From Burkholderia diffusa (GTDB lineage Bacteria > Pseudomonadota > Gammaproteobacteria > Burkholderiales > Burkholderiaceae), in the NCBI RefSeq assembly GCF_902499115.1, contig NZ_CABVPN010000009.1, positions 124,001-188,000 on the forward strand: a stretch of 64,000 bases of DNA, given 5' to 3'. Positions 8,950 to 17,605 of this stretch are shown here, one piece after another. The notes beneath the pieces were generated by a model that was given only the letters and a program-made list of their open reading frames with translations, had not been told where the DNA came from and made no database searches. The first letter of the stretch is position 1; each line of letters starts with the position of its first letter. The position numbers and the translations under genes were made by a program.

Positions 8950-9990
8950 TCACGCAAGTTGCGCCACCGCCTCCCGCGCCCGCACCATCGTCAGCGCCGC
9001 GTCCTCGATCATGTCCTCCTGCCCGCCGACGAGCCGCTGGCGGCCCAGTTCGACGAGGATGTCGCGCGCCGGAATCCCGTATTTCGCTTCCGCACGCTTC
9101 GCGAACAGCAGGAACGACGAGTAGACGCCCGCATAGCCGAGCGTCAGCGCATCGCGGTCGAGGCGGATCGGTGCGTCCATGATCGGCACGACGAGATCCT
9201 CGGCCACGTCGGAAATCGCGAACACGTCGACACCCGTCTCGATCCCCATCCGGTCGCACACCGCGACGAACACTTCCATCGGCGTGTTGCCCGCGCCGGC
9301 GCCGAGGCCAGCTGCGGCCGCATCGATCCGGTTTGCGCCCGCGGCAACGGCCGCGACCGAGTTCGCGACGCCCATCGCGAGGTTGTGATGGCCGTGGAAG
9401 CCGAGTTCCGTGTCCGGCTTCAGCGCATCGCGCACCTGGCCGATCCGCGCGGTCACGTCGTCGGGCAGCATGTGGCCGGCCGAATCGGTGATGTAGATGC
9501 AGTTCGCGCCATACGACTCCATCAGCTTCGCCTGCACGACGAGCTGCTCCGGCGACGACATGTGCGCCATCATCAGAAAGCCGACCGTATCGAGCCCGAG
9601 TGTGCGCGCGAGGCCGATGTGCTGCTCCGACACGTCCGCCTCGGTGCAGTGCGTCGCGACGCGGATCGTGCCGACGCCGAGTTCGTGCGCCATGCGCAGA
9701 TGCTCGACGGTGCCGATGCCGGGCAGCAGCAACGCCGATATCTTCGCCTGCTTCAACTCCGGAATGACGGCGCTCAGGTATGCCTCGTCGGTATGCGCGG
9801 GGAAACCGTAATTGACCGACGCGCCGCCGAGCCCGTCGCCGTGCGTGACCTCGATCAGCGGCACGCCTGCCGCATCGAGCCCGCGCGCGATGTTGCGCAT
9901 CTGGTCGAGCGTGATCTGGTGGCGCTTCGGGTGCATCCCGTCGCGCAGCGACATGTCGTGGACGGTGATCTTCTTGCCTGCAAGTGACAT
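8950..9990 (-). CDS. mhpE: 4-hydroxy-2-oxovalerate aldolase
   Basis: The enzyme splits 4-hydroxy-2-oxoacids into pyruvate and an aldehyde, the step after the hydratase in meta-cleavage pathways (MhpE, BphI, DmpG, HsaF). The 346 residues form an HMGL-like TIM barrel. The start HDMSLRDGMHPKRH gives the conserved Arg16 and metal ligand Asp17; His199 and His201 in GFHGHHN complete the metal site. It closes a tight operon with the acylating aldehyde dehydrogenase (16 nt gap) and the hydratase. The aldolase and dehydrogenase normally form a complex that channels the aldehyde. If the pathway is steroidal the proper name would be hsaF; the sequence does not decide. Confidence 0.95.
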   Translation of the reverse strand: MSLAGKKITVHDMSLRDGMHPKRHQITLDQMRNIARGLDAAGVPLIEVTHGDGLGGASVNYGFPAHTDEAYLSAVIPELKQAKISALLLPGIGTVEHLRMAHELGVGTIRVATHCTEADVSEQHIGLARTLGLDTVGFLMMAHMSSPEQLVVQAKLMESYGANCIYITDSAGHMLPDDVTARIGQVRDALKPDTELGFHGHHNLAMGVANSVAAVAAGANRIDAAAAGLGAGAGNTPMEVFVAVCDRMGIETGVDVFAISDVAEDLVVPIMDAPIRLDRDALTLGYAGVYSSFLLFAKRAEAKYGIPARDILVELGRQRLVGGQEDMIEDAALTMVRAREAVAQLA

Positions 9991-10006
9991 CGTGTGACTC
10001 CTCGAC

Positions 10007-10906
10007 TCAAGCGGTGGCGGCCGCAGCGGCCAGCATCTGTTCGGCGAAACGCTCGGCCGTGGCGGCCGCGGCGGCGGTCATGATGTCGAGGTTGCCCGCG
10101 TATTTCGGCAGGTAGTCGCCGAGCCCCTCGACTTCCATGAAGACCGACACGCGATTGCCGTCGAACACCGGGCCGTTCTTCAGCGTGTAGCCGGGCACGT
10201 AGCGCTGCACTTCCTTGACCATCGCATGCACGGAGGCTGTGATCGCGTCGACGTCGGGCGGGCCGTCGGTCAGGCAGTGGATCGTGTCGCGCATGATCAG
10301 CGGCGGCTCGGCCGGATTGATCACGATGATCGCCTTGCCCTTGCGCGCGCCGCCGACCTGTTCGATCGCGCCGGACGTGGTGCGCGTGAATTCGTCGATG
10401 TTCTTGCGCGTGCCGGGGCCGACCGAGCGCGACGAGACCGTGGCGACGATCTCGCCGTACGCGACCGGCTGCACGCGCGACACCGCGTACACCATCGGAA
10501 TCGTCGCCTGGCCGCCGCAGGTCACCATGTTCACGTTCATCTGCGCGCTGTCGAGGTGCGCGTCGAGGTTCACCGGCGGCACGCAATACGGCCCGATCGC
10601 GGCGGGCGTCAGGTCGATCATCTTCACGCCGAGCGCGGTGAGCTTGTCGGAGTTGTCGCGGTGCACGTAGGCGGAGGTCGCGTCGAACGCGATGCGGATG
10701 TCGTCGGCGGCGACGTGCGGCAGCAGCCCGTCGACGCCCTGGTCGGTGGTCTTCAGGCCGAATTCGCGGGCGCGCGCGAGGCCGTCGGATGCCGGGTCGA
10801 CGCCGACCATCCACACGGGTTCGAGCACGGTCGAGCGGCGCAGCTTGTACAGCAGGTCGGTGCCGATGTTGCCGGGCCCGATCAGTGCGCATTTGATTTT
10901 CTTCAT
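10007..10906 (-). CDS. mhpF: Acetaldehyde dehydrogenase (acylating)
   Basis: It converts acetaldehyde or propionaldehyde, CoA and NAD to acyl-CoA. The 299-residue protein begins with a Rossmann GPGNIG motif (residues 10-15); the catalytic Cys130 lies in MVTCGGQAT. It is the partner of the downstream aldolase (DmpF/BphJ/HsaG type), and the two genes are adjacent as usual. The C-terminal tail is rich in Ala. A 13-nt gap separates it from the hydratase gene upstream, pointing to one transcript. Propionyl-CoA would be the product if the substrate is steroid-derived. Confidence 0.95.
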   Translation of the reverse strand: MKKIKCALIGPGNIGTDLLYKLRRSTVLEPVWMVGVDPASDGLARAREFGLKTTDQGVDGLLPHVAADDIRIAFDATSAYVHRDNSDKLTALGVKMIDLTPAAIGPYCVPPVNLDAHLDSAQMNVNMVTCGGQATIPMVYAVSRVQPVAYGEIVATVSSRSVGPGTRKNIDEFTRTTSGAIEQVGGARKGKAIIVINPAEPPLIMRDTIHCLTDGPPDVDAITASVHAMVKEVQRYVPGYTLKNGPVFDGNRVSVFMEVEGLGDYLPKYAGNLDIMTAAAAATAERFAEQMLAAAAATA

Positions 10907-10919
10907 CAGGTTCGTTCCT

Positions 10920-11702
10920 TTAGATAAAGCGGACGTCGCAACTGCCGATGCCGGAAATGTGCATCGACAGCGCGTCGCCGGCTGTGACCGGAATCAGTTT
11001 CGCGAGCGAGCCGGACAGCACGATCTCGCCGGCAAGCAGCGGCACGTCGTATTCGGCGAGGGTGTTCGCGAGCCACGCGACGGCGTCGGCGGGATGGCCG
11101 AGCGCCGCGTCGCCGCGGCCTTGCGCGACGCGCTCGCCGTTCTTCTCGATCGTCATTTCGCACGCGGCGAGGTCGAGCGTGCGTGGGTCGACGCGTGCTT
11201 CGCCGAGCACGTACACGCCGCACGACGCGTTGTCGGCGACGGTGTCCTCGATGCGGATCGCCCAGTCGCGGATGCGCGAATCGACGATCTCGAAGCACGG
11301 TGCGACGGCGGCGGTCGCGGCGATCACGTCGGTGCGGTCGATGCCGGGGCCGCGCAGGTCACGCGCGAGGATGAACGCGATCTCGCCTTCGGCGCGCGGC
11401 GCGATCAGCGATTCGGTGGCAATCGCCTCGCCGGCCGCGTAGTGCATGCCGGACAGCAGGATGCCGAAATCGGGCTGGCGCACGTTCAGCATGTCCTGCA
11501 CGGCCTGGCTCGTCACGCCGATCTTCTTGCCGACCACCGCTTCGCCGCGCTCGACGCGGCGTTCGATGAAGCGCTGCTGGATGCGGTAGGCGTCGTCGAG
11601 CGACAGCCGGCGCGGGCGGCTCGACAGCGGCGCGACCGGTGCGCGTGCGTGCCACGCGGCGTACAGCTCGTCGCCGAGCGTCGTATGCAGGCGGGAAGAC
11701 AT
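10920..11702 (-). CDS. mhpD: 2-oxopent-4-enoate (2-hydroxypentadienoate) hydratase
   Basis: The 260-residue enzyme adds water to 2-hydroxypenta-2,4-dienoate or a longer homologue and yields 4-hydroxy-2-oxovalerate for the aldolase. It belongs to the FAA-hydrolase-like fold of MhpD/XylJ/HsaE. The conserved GKKIGVTSQAVQDML and the acidic EGEIAFIL and PCFEIVDSRI stretches that hold the metal are visible. It is the first gene of the mhpD-mhpF-mhpE set, and its start lies only 25 nt past the T-run of a probable intrinsic terminator, so its expression may depend on read-through or on a promoter in the intergenic gap. Confidence 0.93.
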   Translation of the reverse strand: MSSRLHTTLGDELYAAWHARAPVAPLSSRPRRLSLDDAYRIQQRFIERRVERGEAVVGKKIGVTSQAVQDMLNVRQPDFGILLSGMHYAAGEAIATESLIAPRAEGEIAFILARDLRGPGIDRTDVIAATAAVAPCFEIVDSRIRDWAIRIEDTVADNASCGVYVLGEARVDPRTLDLAACEMTIEKNGERVAQGRGDAALGHPADAVAWLANTLAEYDVPLLAGEIVLSGSLAKLIPVTAGDALSMHISGIGSCDVRFI

Positions 11703-11727
11703 GAAAGGGCCCTCGAATCTCGAATGG

Positions 11728-11779
11728 AAAAAGGCCGCCGTCGCGGGCGGCGTCGGGCGCCGGAGCGGGGCTCCGGCGC
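11728..11779 (-). terminator. Tandem hairpins with T-run between the DUF1329 gene and mhpD
   Basis: Read leftward there are two stems, GCGCCGGAG/CTCCGGCGC (loop 5 nt) and GCCGCC/GGCGGC (loop 6 nt); the second is followed at once by CC-rich sequence and TTTTT. This is a good intrinsic terminator for the DUF1302-DUF1329 transcript, yet mhpD starts about 25 nt later. It may therefore act as an attenuator between the envelope genes and the enzyme genes. Confidence 0.6.
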
Positions 11780-11812
11780 GTGGGTCGCGGGCGTGCCGCG
11801 TCAGCAGGTTGC

Positions 11813-13195
11813 TTAGTTACCCGAACTGCGGATCGCGTCCGGCGAGAAATACGCCTCGTTGAACTGCGGGCTGTTGTCGAGCTTCGGCATCGGGCCTTCG
11901 TTCGTCAGGCGGTCGGCCATGTACGCGCCGGAGATCAGGTCGTGGTAGAACACGACGCCCGGGTAGAACACCTTCGCGTCATACGCATACAGCGTCGTCG
12001 CGACGTTGGTGCGCCACAGCTGGCCGCGCGCGTCGTAGTTGTCGGCGAGCAGCGTCATCCACGAGTCCTCGTCGATGTACAGCACGCGCTTCGCATACTG
12101 GTGACGGTAATTGCTCTTCAGCGTCGCCTGCAGCACCCACACGCGATGCAGCTCGTAGCGGATGTAGGCCGGATTCTCGTGGCCCTTGGTCAGCAGGTCT
12201 GCATACTTCACCGAGGTGTCCATCGCCTTGTAGTTGTCGTACGGCACGTAGATCTCGCGCTTGCCGACGATCTTCCAGTCGTAGCGGTCGCCGGGGCCGT
12301 TGTACAGGCGGTCGTCGTCGACGGTGCGGAAGCCGCCCGGGCCCTGCGGCTGGTCATAGCCGTATTCGGGCGCCTGGCGCACGCGGCGCGTGCCGGGGTT
12401 GTACATCCACGTGCGCGACGAGTTGTCGGCGCCGGCCTTGTCCCAGTTCGTGAAGCCGACGATCAGCGAGCCGCGGTCGGACAACGGCAGCTCCGTCGCA
12501 TTGCGGTAGTACGTGCGGTTGTTCAGGTCGCTCTTCACGTCGAACTTGCCGGAGTTGCGCGGCGAGTAGATGTCGTAGCGCACCTTGCCCCACGCGATGT
12601 TGCCGTCCGAGTACACGACCGCCTGGTCGTAGGTCGCTTGCTCGGCGCCGATCGCCGACGAGAAGCGCTGGTTCCACAGCAGCTCGGCGGCCGTCTTCGG
12701 GATCGGGTAGGGCACCGTCGGTGGCGCGTTCGTGAGGCCGTTTGCGTCGGATGTCATCGTCGAATCCGGCGCGTACGTGCGGATGTCCTTGTAGACGGAA
12801 TCCGCGTAGCGGAAGTCGCGATGGCTCGGGTACACGTTGATCTTGAACGTGGCCGGGTAGCGCTTGAACATCGCCTTCTGGCCGTCGGTCAGGTGCTCCG
12901 CGTACTGCGCCATGTTCTCTGCGGTGATCGTCGCGACCGGCTTCTCGCTCGAGAACGGATCGGGGTAGCGGCTGCCGCGCTTGTACTGCACGTCGGGCGG
13001 CGTGCCGAGCCACTTGCCCGACCACTCCGGCACGCTGCTGTCCTTGCTCGCGGCGCGCACCGCGCCCATCGGCGTGAGTGGGCCGTCGAGCGCCTTCAGG
13101 TCGTCCGGCGTGACCTTCGGGAACGACGCCGTCGCGACGAGCGCGCACGCGGCCATCACCGACGCGCGCAGGAGGGGGAGACGAGTTCGTTTCAT
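11813..13195 (-). CDS. DUF1329 domain-containing envelope protein
   Basis: The 460-residue product has an N-terminal Sec signal (about residues 1-24; MKRTRLPLLRASVMAACALVA) and no further membrane helix. The start of the mature part (VTPDDLKALDGPLTPMGAVRAA) and aromatic-rich repeats such as RRVRQAPEYGYDQPQGPGGF are typical of DUF1329, a LolB/LppX-like fold probably able to carry lipids. Together with DUF1302 and RND partners it is found in loci for degrading steroids, terpenoids and related hydrophobic compounds. The role proposed is periplasmic or outer-membrane handling of the substrate. It follows DUF1302 by 41 nt. Confidence 0.9.
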   Translation of the reverse strand: MKRTRLPLLRASVMAACALVATASFPKVTPDDLKALDGPLTPMGAVRAASKDSSVPEWSGKWLGTPPDVQYKRGSRYPDPFSSEKPVATITAENMAQYAEHLTDGQKAMFKRYPATFKINVYPSHRDFRYADSVYKDIRTYAPDSTMTSDANGLTNAPPTVPYPIPKTAAELLWNQRFSSAIGAEQATYDQAVVYSDGNIAWGKVRYDIYSPRNSGKFDVKSDLNNRTYYRNATELPLSDRGSLIVGFTNWDKAGADNSSRTWMYNPGTRRVRQAPEYGYDQPQGPGGFRTVDDDRLYNGPGDRYDWKIVGKREIYVPYDNYKAMDTSVKYADLLTKGHENPAYIRYELHRVWVLQATLKSNYRHQYAKRVLYIDEDSWMTLLADNYDARGQLWRTNVATTLYAYDAKVFYPGVVFYHDLISGAYMADRLTNEGPMPKLDNSPQFNEAYFSPDAIRSSGN

Positions 13196-13236
13196 GACAA
13201 ATCCTCTTCTTGCTGAGTGACGAGCGGCCGGGCCGC

Positions 13237-14802
13237 TCAGAAGTGGTAGGTCGCCGTGGCCAGCACGTAGTCCCGATCGGCAAGCGGACGCGTGACGGGG
13301 TTCGGCGAACCGAGGAACTTCGCGTAGACGAGCGCCAGCGACAGATTGCTCAGGCGCGTGAACGTGACGCCGGCGGTCACGCGGTGGTCGCCCTGGCCCG
13401 TCAGCGAGCCGAGCGCGCCGGCCAGCGGCGAGGTACCCGCCAGGTCATGCGTGTACGTGAGCGGCACGTCGAGATCCCAGCCGTTGAACACGTTCTTGTA
13501 GCTGAGCGTCCAGGCCAGCTCGAGGGCGAGCGCGTTGCGCGAGTTCGCGAGGGTCGTCGAGCCGTCGACGGCCGAGATGCCGCCGGCGTGTACGTACGTG
13601 ATTTCACCGACCAGCGACTGCGAATTCGCGAGGAAGCTCGGCCCGATCGAGTAGATGCCGGACAGGTTGAGCTGCGTGACGTTCGCGCGCGTCGCCTGCG
13701 CGCCGGTCGGCGTGTTGACGAGCACGGCCGCGCCCTGGCGGTATGACGCTTCGCCCGCGACGTTGACCGGACCGACCTGCGTCGAGAAGCTCGCGCCGGT
13801 CAGCTTGATGTTGTTGAAATAGGTCTGCCGGTACTGAAGCACGGGATAGAACGACGTGACGACGCTCGGGTTCATGTCGTTGTAATGCAGGTGATACACG
13901 CCAAGCTCGGTATCGCCGAACACGCGCAAGCGTGCGCCGATACCCCACTGGTTGCGGGCGCTCGGTTTTTCGTCGGCCCCGCGCGGAATGATCAGCCCGC
14001 CCGGGCCGATGATGAACTGCGCGCCCGGGCCGACCACGTCCGAATAGCTCCAGTAGGTGCCGGGCGCGGTCAGGCGGTTCTGCTGGAACGAGAACTGGTA
14101 GTAGCCGAGCAGGCTGAAGTTCGGCGTGATCTGCCACTGCGTCGAGATCTGCGGCACGGGCAGCAGGATGTCCTTCACCTGAGCGCCGGCGACATAGGAC
14201 TTGGTGGCGTCGGCCGGGCCTTGCGCGCCTGCGATGTTCGGGAAGAACAGGCTTTCGCCCCAGGCGACCACCTGGTCGCCGACCTTGACGTTCAGGCTCG
14301 TCGTGCCGATCTTGAAGGTGTTGTACGCGTAGGCGGCGAGCAGTGTCGTGTGGCCGCCCGACCAGTAGCGGGCATCGCTCGTGAAGTTGTTGTACTGGCC
14401 CGACTGGTTCACGGTACCAGGAGCGTCGTTGTAGTTCGGGCGGTGATAGGCCTGATCGTAGAACGTACTCGCGCGGACGAACACACCCCAGTCGTCGTGC
14501 TTCAGGTTCACTTCGCCGAGCAGGCTGACCTGATTCTCGATCAGCTTGTTCTTCGCGAAGTTGCGATCGCCGTCGTCGCCATTGATGTTCGCGGGCGTCA
14601 GCAGATTGCCGCTCGGCGCACGCGTGCGCATGCCGAGGCCGTAACTCAGCGTGAACGTGTAGTCCAGCGTCGTGTCGGCGCCAAGGTCGATCGTGCTGCC
14701 TGCGTGCGCGTTGGGAACGGCGCACGTGAGCAGCGCGGCGGCCAGCGTCGACAGCGTGGCGGTGGCCCGCTTGTCGGTACGGCGCGAAATCCGTTGATGC
14801 AT
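13237..14802 (-). CDS. DUF1302 family outer-membrane protein
   Basis: The 521-residue protein has a Sec signal ending near residue 34 (CAVPNAHA-GS). The mature part is rich in alternating polar and aromatic residues and ends in Phe (TATYHF), as expected for an outer-membrane beta-barrel. The early FTLSYGLGMRTRAP and DGDRNFAKNKLIENQVSLLGE segments match DUF1302 proteins, which accompany DUF1329. It is the first gene of the leftward operon, and a dyad-symmetric site lies 75-108 nt upstream. A role in uptake or binding of a hydrophobic substrate is likely but inferred. Confidence 0.9.
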   Translation of the reverse strand: MHQRISRRTDKRATATLSTLAAALLTCAVPNAHAGSTIDLGADTTLDYTFTLSYGLGMRTRAPSGNLLTPANINGDDGDRNFAKNKLIENQVSLLGEVNLKHDDWGVFVRASTFYDQAYHRPNYNDAPGTVNQSGQYNNFTSDARYWSGGHTTLLAAYAYNTFKIGTTSLNVKVGDQVVAWGESLFFPNIAGAQGPADATKSYVAGAQVKDILLPVPQISTQWQITPNFSLLGYYQFSFQQNRLTAPGTYWSYSDVVGPGAQFIIGPGGLIIPRGADEKPSARNQWGIGARLRVFGDTELGVYHLHYNDMNPSVVTSFYPVLQYRQTYFNNIKLTGASFSTQVGPVNVAGEASYRQGAAVLVNTPTGAQATRANVTQLNLSGIYSIGPSFLANSQSLVGEITYVHAGGISAVDGSTTLANSRNALALELAWTLSYKNVFNGWDLDVPLTYTHDLAGTSPLAGALGSLTGQGDHRVTAGVTFTRLSNLSLALVYAKFLGSPNPVTRPLADRDYVLATATYHF

Positions 14803-14876
14803 GGTGTCTCCTCTGGGGTATCGACGACGGTCGACTGTGGTTGTCGTGAGAGGCAGAGTAGGGAGATCGCGGTAGC

Positions 14877-14910
14877 AGGGAATCGTCGAAATGAACTAGA
14901 TGACTTCCCT
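14877..14910 (-). promoter_or_regulatory. Dyad-symmetric putative operator upstream of the DUF1302 gene
   Basis: AGGGAATCGTC and GATGACTTCCCT form an imperfect inverted repeat around GAAATGAACTA. It lies 75-108 nt before the DUF1302 start in the otherwise empty 150-nt gap between that gene and the SDR gene. The spacing suits an activator site. No cognate regulator gene is in the window. Confidence 0.4.
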
Positions 14911-14952
14911 AGGACTGGAAACGATCGGGGCGCGCCGGTCGCGTCGCGCGCG

Positions 14953-15732
14953 TCAGCGTGGTTCCGTTTGCGCGGCCGCCAGGAACGCGGGCCGTTCGCC
15001 GCCGCCGTCGAGCCGCAGGTTCGCGCCGGACGTGTACGACGCATCGGGCGACGCGAGGAACAGGCACGCCGACGCGACGTCGTCGGGCGTCGCGAGCCGT
15101 CCGGCGGGAATCGTCGCGCGGATCGCGTCCAGCGCGGCATCGTCGCCGTAATGGCCTTCGGTCGCGGATTCCGTCTGCACGAGGCTCGGGCTGATCGCGC
15201 ACACGCGCACGCGCGGCGCCCATTCGACCGCAAGCGACGTGACCGCGTTGACGAGGCCCGCCTTCGCGGCACCGTAGGCGGCGGTGCCGGGCGAGGGCCG
15301 CGATGCGCTGACGCTCGCGATGAACAGCATCACGCCGCCGTGCGGCTGCGGCTGCATGATCGCGTTCACGCGTTGCGCGAGCTGCAGCGGCGCGATCAGG
15401 TTCAGCCGCACGATCGATTCGGTGAAGCGCGGCGATGCGTCGGCCGCGAGCACGAACGGCGAGCCGCCCGCGTTGTTGACCAGCACGTCGAGGCAGCCGG
15501 TGGCGTCGCGGATCGTCGCGAGCAGCGCGTCGACCTGCTCGATGTCGCGCAGGTCGGCCGCGACGAAGGTGGCCGTGCGGCCGCCGGACGAAGGCGGCGT
15601 GTCGGGTGCGCTGCGCCCGCATACGAACACGCGCGCGCCCGCCGCGAGAAACCGCTCGGCGATGCGCCGCCCGATGCCTTTGGTGCCGCCCGTCACGAGC
15701 ACCGTCTTGCCGCTGTAGTCGAATCCGTTCAT
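14953..15732 (-). CDS. Short-chain dehydrogenase/reductase (SDR)
   Basis: This 259-residue classical SDR has the cofactor motif TGGTKGIG, NNAG, a catalytic Ser in FIASVSAS and the pair YGAAK. It would oxidise or reduce an alcohol/ketone with NAD(P). The frame continues upstream of the ATG, but the chosen ATG gives the normal N-terminus (MNGFDYSGKTVLVTGG). The gene points left, away from the hydrolase gene, and shares with the SnoaL gene at 38979 a CGATGRTAGGAA element about 24 nt before its start. A part in the catabolic locus is likely; substrate unknown. Confidence 0.88.
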   Translation of the reverse strand: MNGFDYSGKTVLVTGGTKGIGRRIAERFLAAGARVFVCGRSAPDTPPSSGGRTATFVAADLRDIEQVDALLATIRDATGCLDVLVNNAGGSPFVLAADASPRFTESIVRLNLIAPLQLAQRVNAIMQPQPHGGVMLFIASVSASRPSPGTAAYGAAKAGLVNAVTSLAVEWAPRVRVCAISPSLVQTESATEGHYGDDAALDAIRATIPAGRLATPDDVASACLFLASPDASYTSGANLRLDGGGERPAFLAAAQTEPR

Positions 15733-15754
15733 CGTCTGCCTCCGTTTCGGTGGC

Positions 15755-15768
15755 CCGATGATAGGAAC
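15755..15768 (-). promoter_or_regulatory. Shared promoter-like element upstream of the SDR gene
   Basis: The + strand reads CGATGATAGGAA; on the minus strand this is TTCCTATCATCG, containing a TATCAT -10-like hexamer about 25 nt before the SDR start. Nearly the same string stands at the same distance before the SnoaL-like gene at 38458-38979. Confidence 0.35.
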
Positions 15769-15870
15769 AAGCGCGCGCGGTTTCGTAGTCTGAAAGGATG
15801 ATGCCGGCCGGCGCCGGCGGCGCAATCATCGTGGCAGACATCCATCGATCGACGAAGGAGACAATCCGCG

Positions 15871-16716
15871 ATGACGACCCCCACGACGCCGCCGGCCGGC
15901 ATCTTCACCGACGTACCGGGCGGCCTGCGCCTGCATCATTTCGAGGCGGGCGAAGGCCGCCCGGTGGTGTTCATCCACGGCAGCGGCCCGGGCGCCAGCG
16001 GTTTCAGCAACTTCAAGCACAACTATCCGGCGTTCGCGGACGCCGGCCATCGCGCGATCGTCGTCGACTTGCCGGGCTACGGGCAGTCGTCGAAGCCGTC
16101 CGACGTCGCCTACACGCTCGATTTCTTCGTCGGTGCGCTGCATGCGCAGCTGTCCGCGCTCGGCATCGGGCCGGCCGTGCTGCTCGGTAACTCGCTGGGC
16201 GGTGCGATCGCGCTGAAATACGCGCTCGAGTATCCCGACGAAGTCGACGGGCTGATCATGATGGCACCGGGCGGCGTCGAGGATCGCGACACCTATTTCC
16301 GGATGGAAGGAATCCAGCGGATGGTGAAGCTGTTCACCAATCGCCAGATGAATGACGACACCATGCGCGAGCTGCTGACGCTGCTGGTGCACGACGCGGC
16401 GATCGTCACCGACGGGCTCGTCGCCGAGCGGATGAAGGTGTGCGTCGAGCAGCCTACCGAAGTGCTGTCGACGATGAGCGTGCCGAACCTGACGGGTGCG
16501 CTCGGCGACCTGCGCTGCCCGGTGCTCGGCTTCTGGGGCACGGACGATCGCTTCAATCCGGTCGGTGGCGCGCTGACGTTCCTCGAACGCTGCCGCGACG
16601 CGCGCTTCGTGCTGCTGAACCGCTGCGGCCACTGGGTCATGGTCGAGCACGCGGCGTATTTCAACCGCGAATGCCTTGATTTCCTGGCGGCGCCTGGCGC
16701 GGCCGCGGCGCGATAA
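15871..16716 (+). CDS. Alpha/beta hydrolase, carbon-carbon bond hydrolase of meta-cleavage type (BphD/HsaD-like)
   Basis: The 281-residue enzyme has the oxyanion-hole loop HGSGPGASG (36-44) typical of meta-cleavage product hydrolases, the nucleophile Ser108 in GNSLGG, the acid Asp225 in GTDDRFNP and His254 in RCGHWVMVEH. Such enzymes cut the ring-fission product into a dienoate, which feeds the hydratase encoded at 10920-11702, and an acid. This strongly links the rightward and leftward gene groups into one pathway. It heads a rightward set (SDR, etfB, etfA, PaaY-like). An extradiol dioxygenase that would supply its substrate is not in the window. Confidence 0.9.
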   Translation: MTTPTTPPAGIFTDVPGGLRLHHFEAGEGRPVVFIHGSGPGASGFSNFKHNYPAFADAGHRAIVVDLPGYGQSSKPSDVAYTLDFFVGALHAQLSALGIGPAVLLGNSLGGAIALKYALEYPDEVDGLIMMAPGGVEDRDTYFRMEGIQRMVKLFTNRQMNDDTMRELLTLLVHDAAIVTDGLVAERMKVCVEQPTEVLSTMSVPNLTGALGDLRCPVLGFWGTDDRFNPVGGALTFLERCRDARFVLLNRCGHWVMVEHAAYFNRECLDFLAAPGAAAAR

Positions 16717-16778
16717 TGCCGGATGCCCTTGATGACCGGCTCGTTCGAGGCCGGTTCGCCTGACTACACGGAGACACA

Positions 16779-17567
16779 ATGAACCTCATCGAAGACCTGT
16801 TCGACCTGCGCGGCAAGGTGGCCGCGATCACCGGCGGCGCGCGCGGCATCGGCGCGGAAACGGCACGCACGCTGGCCGCGGCCGGCGCGAGCGTCGCGAT
16901 CCTCGACGTGCTGTCGCAACCGGCGGAAGCGCTGGTCGAGGAAATCCGCGCGCAGGGTGGCCAGGCCGCGTTCTGGTCGCTCGACGTGACGCACGAGGCC
17001 GACGTGGCGCGCGTGTTCGGCGAGATCGTCGCGCGCTTCGGGCGCCTCGACGTGCTCGTGAACAACGCGGGCATCGAAGGGCACAACGTGCCGACGCACG
17101 AGCTCACGCTCGCACAATGGCAGCGCGTGCTGGACGTGAACGTCAACGGCGTGTTCCTGTGCACGCGTGCCGCGATTCCGCACATCGAGGCGGCCGGCGG
17201 CGGCTCGATCGTGAACCTGTCGTCGATGTACGGGATCGTCGGCGGTCCCGACGTGCCGGCATATCACGCGTCGAAGGCGGCGGTGCGGATGATGGCGAAG
17301 GTCGACGCGATGCTGTATGCGGCGAAGAACATCCGCGCGAACTCGGTGCACCCCGGCTATATCCGCACGCCGATGCTCGAGGAGGCGTTCCGCCAGATGG
17401 GGCAGAACCCCGACGACGTGTTTAGTTATCTGCAGACGCACGTGCCGATGGCGAAGATCGGCAGCCCGCGCGACATCGCGGCCGGCATCCTGTATCTCGT
17501 GTCGCCGGCGGGCCGCTACGTGACGGGTGCGGAGCTGGTGATCGACGGCGGATACACCGCGCGCTGA
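16779..17567 (+). CDS. Short-chain dehydrogenase/reductase (SDR)
   Basis: This classical SDR of 262 residues carries TGGARGIG (18-25), NNAG, NLSSMYG and the catalytic YHASK, and ends with the usual VTGAELVIDGGYTAR. It resembles alcohol or hydroxysteroid dehydrogenases that use NAD (Asp follows the second strand in AILDV). It lies 62 nt after the hydrolase gene with CGGAGAC before the ATG. The substrate is presumably a ring hydroxyl of the degraded compound, which is inference. Confidence 0.9.
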   Translation: MNLIEDLFDLRGKVAAITGGARGIGAETARTLAAAGASVAILDVLSQPAEALVEEIRAQGGQAAFWSLDVTHEADVARVFGEIVARFGRLDVLVNNAGIEGHNVPTHELTLAQWQRVLDVNVNGVFLCTRAAIPHIEAAGGGSIVNLSSMYGIVGGPDVPAYHASKAAVRMMAKVDAMLYAAKNIRANSVHPGYIRTPMLEEAFRQMGQNPDDVFSYLQTHVPMAKIGSPRDIAAGILYLVSPAGRYVTGAELVIDGGYTAR

Positions 17568-17605
17568 CGCGTCGCGGCGGTCGAAACGAAACAGGAGACA
17601 GGCAG

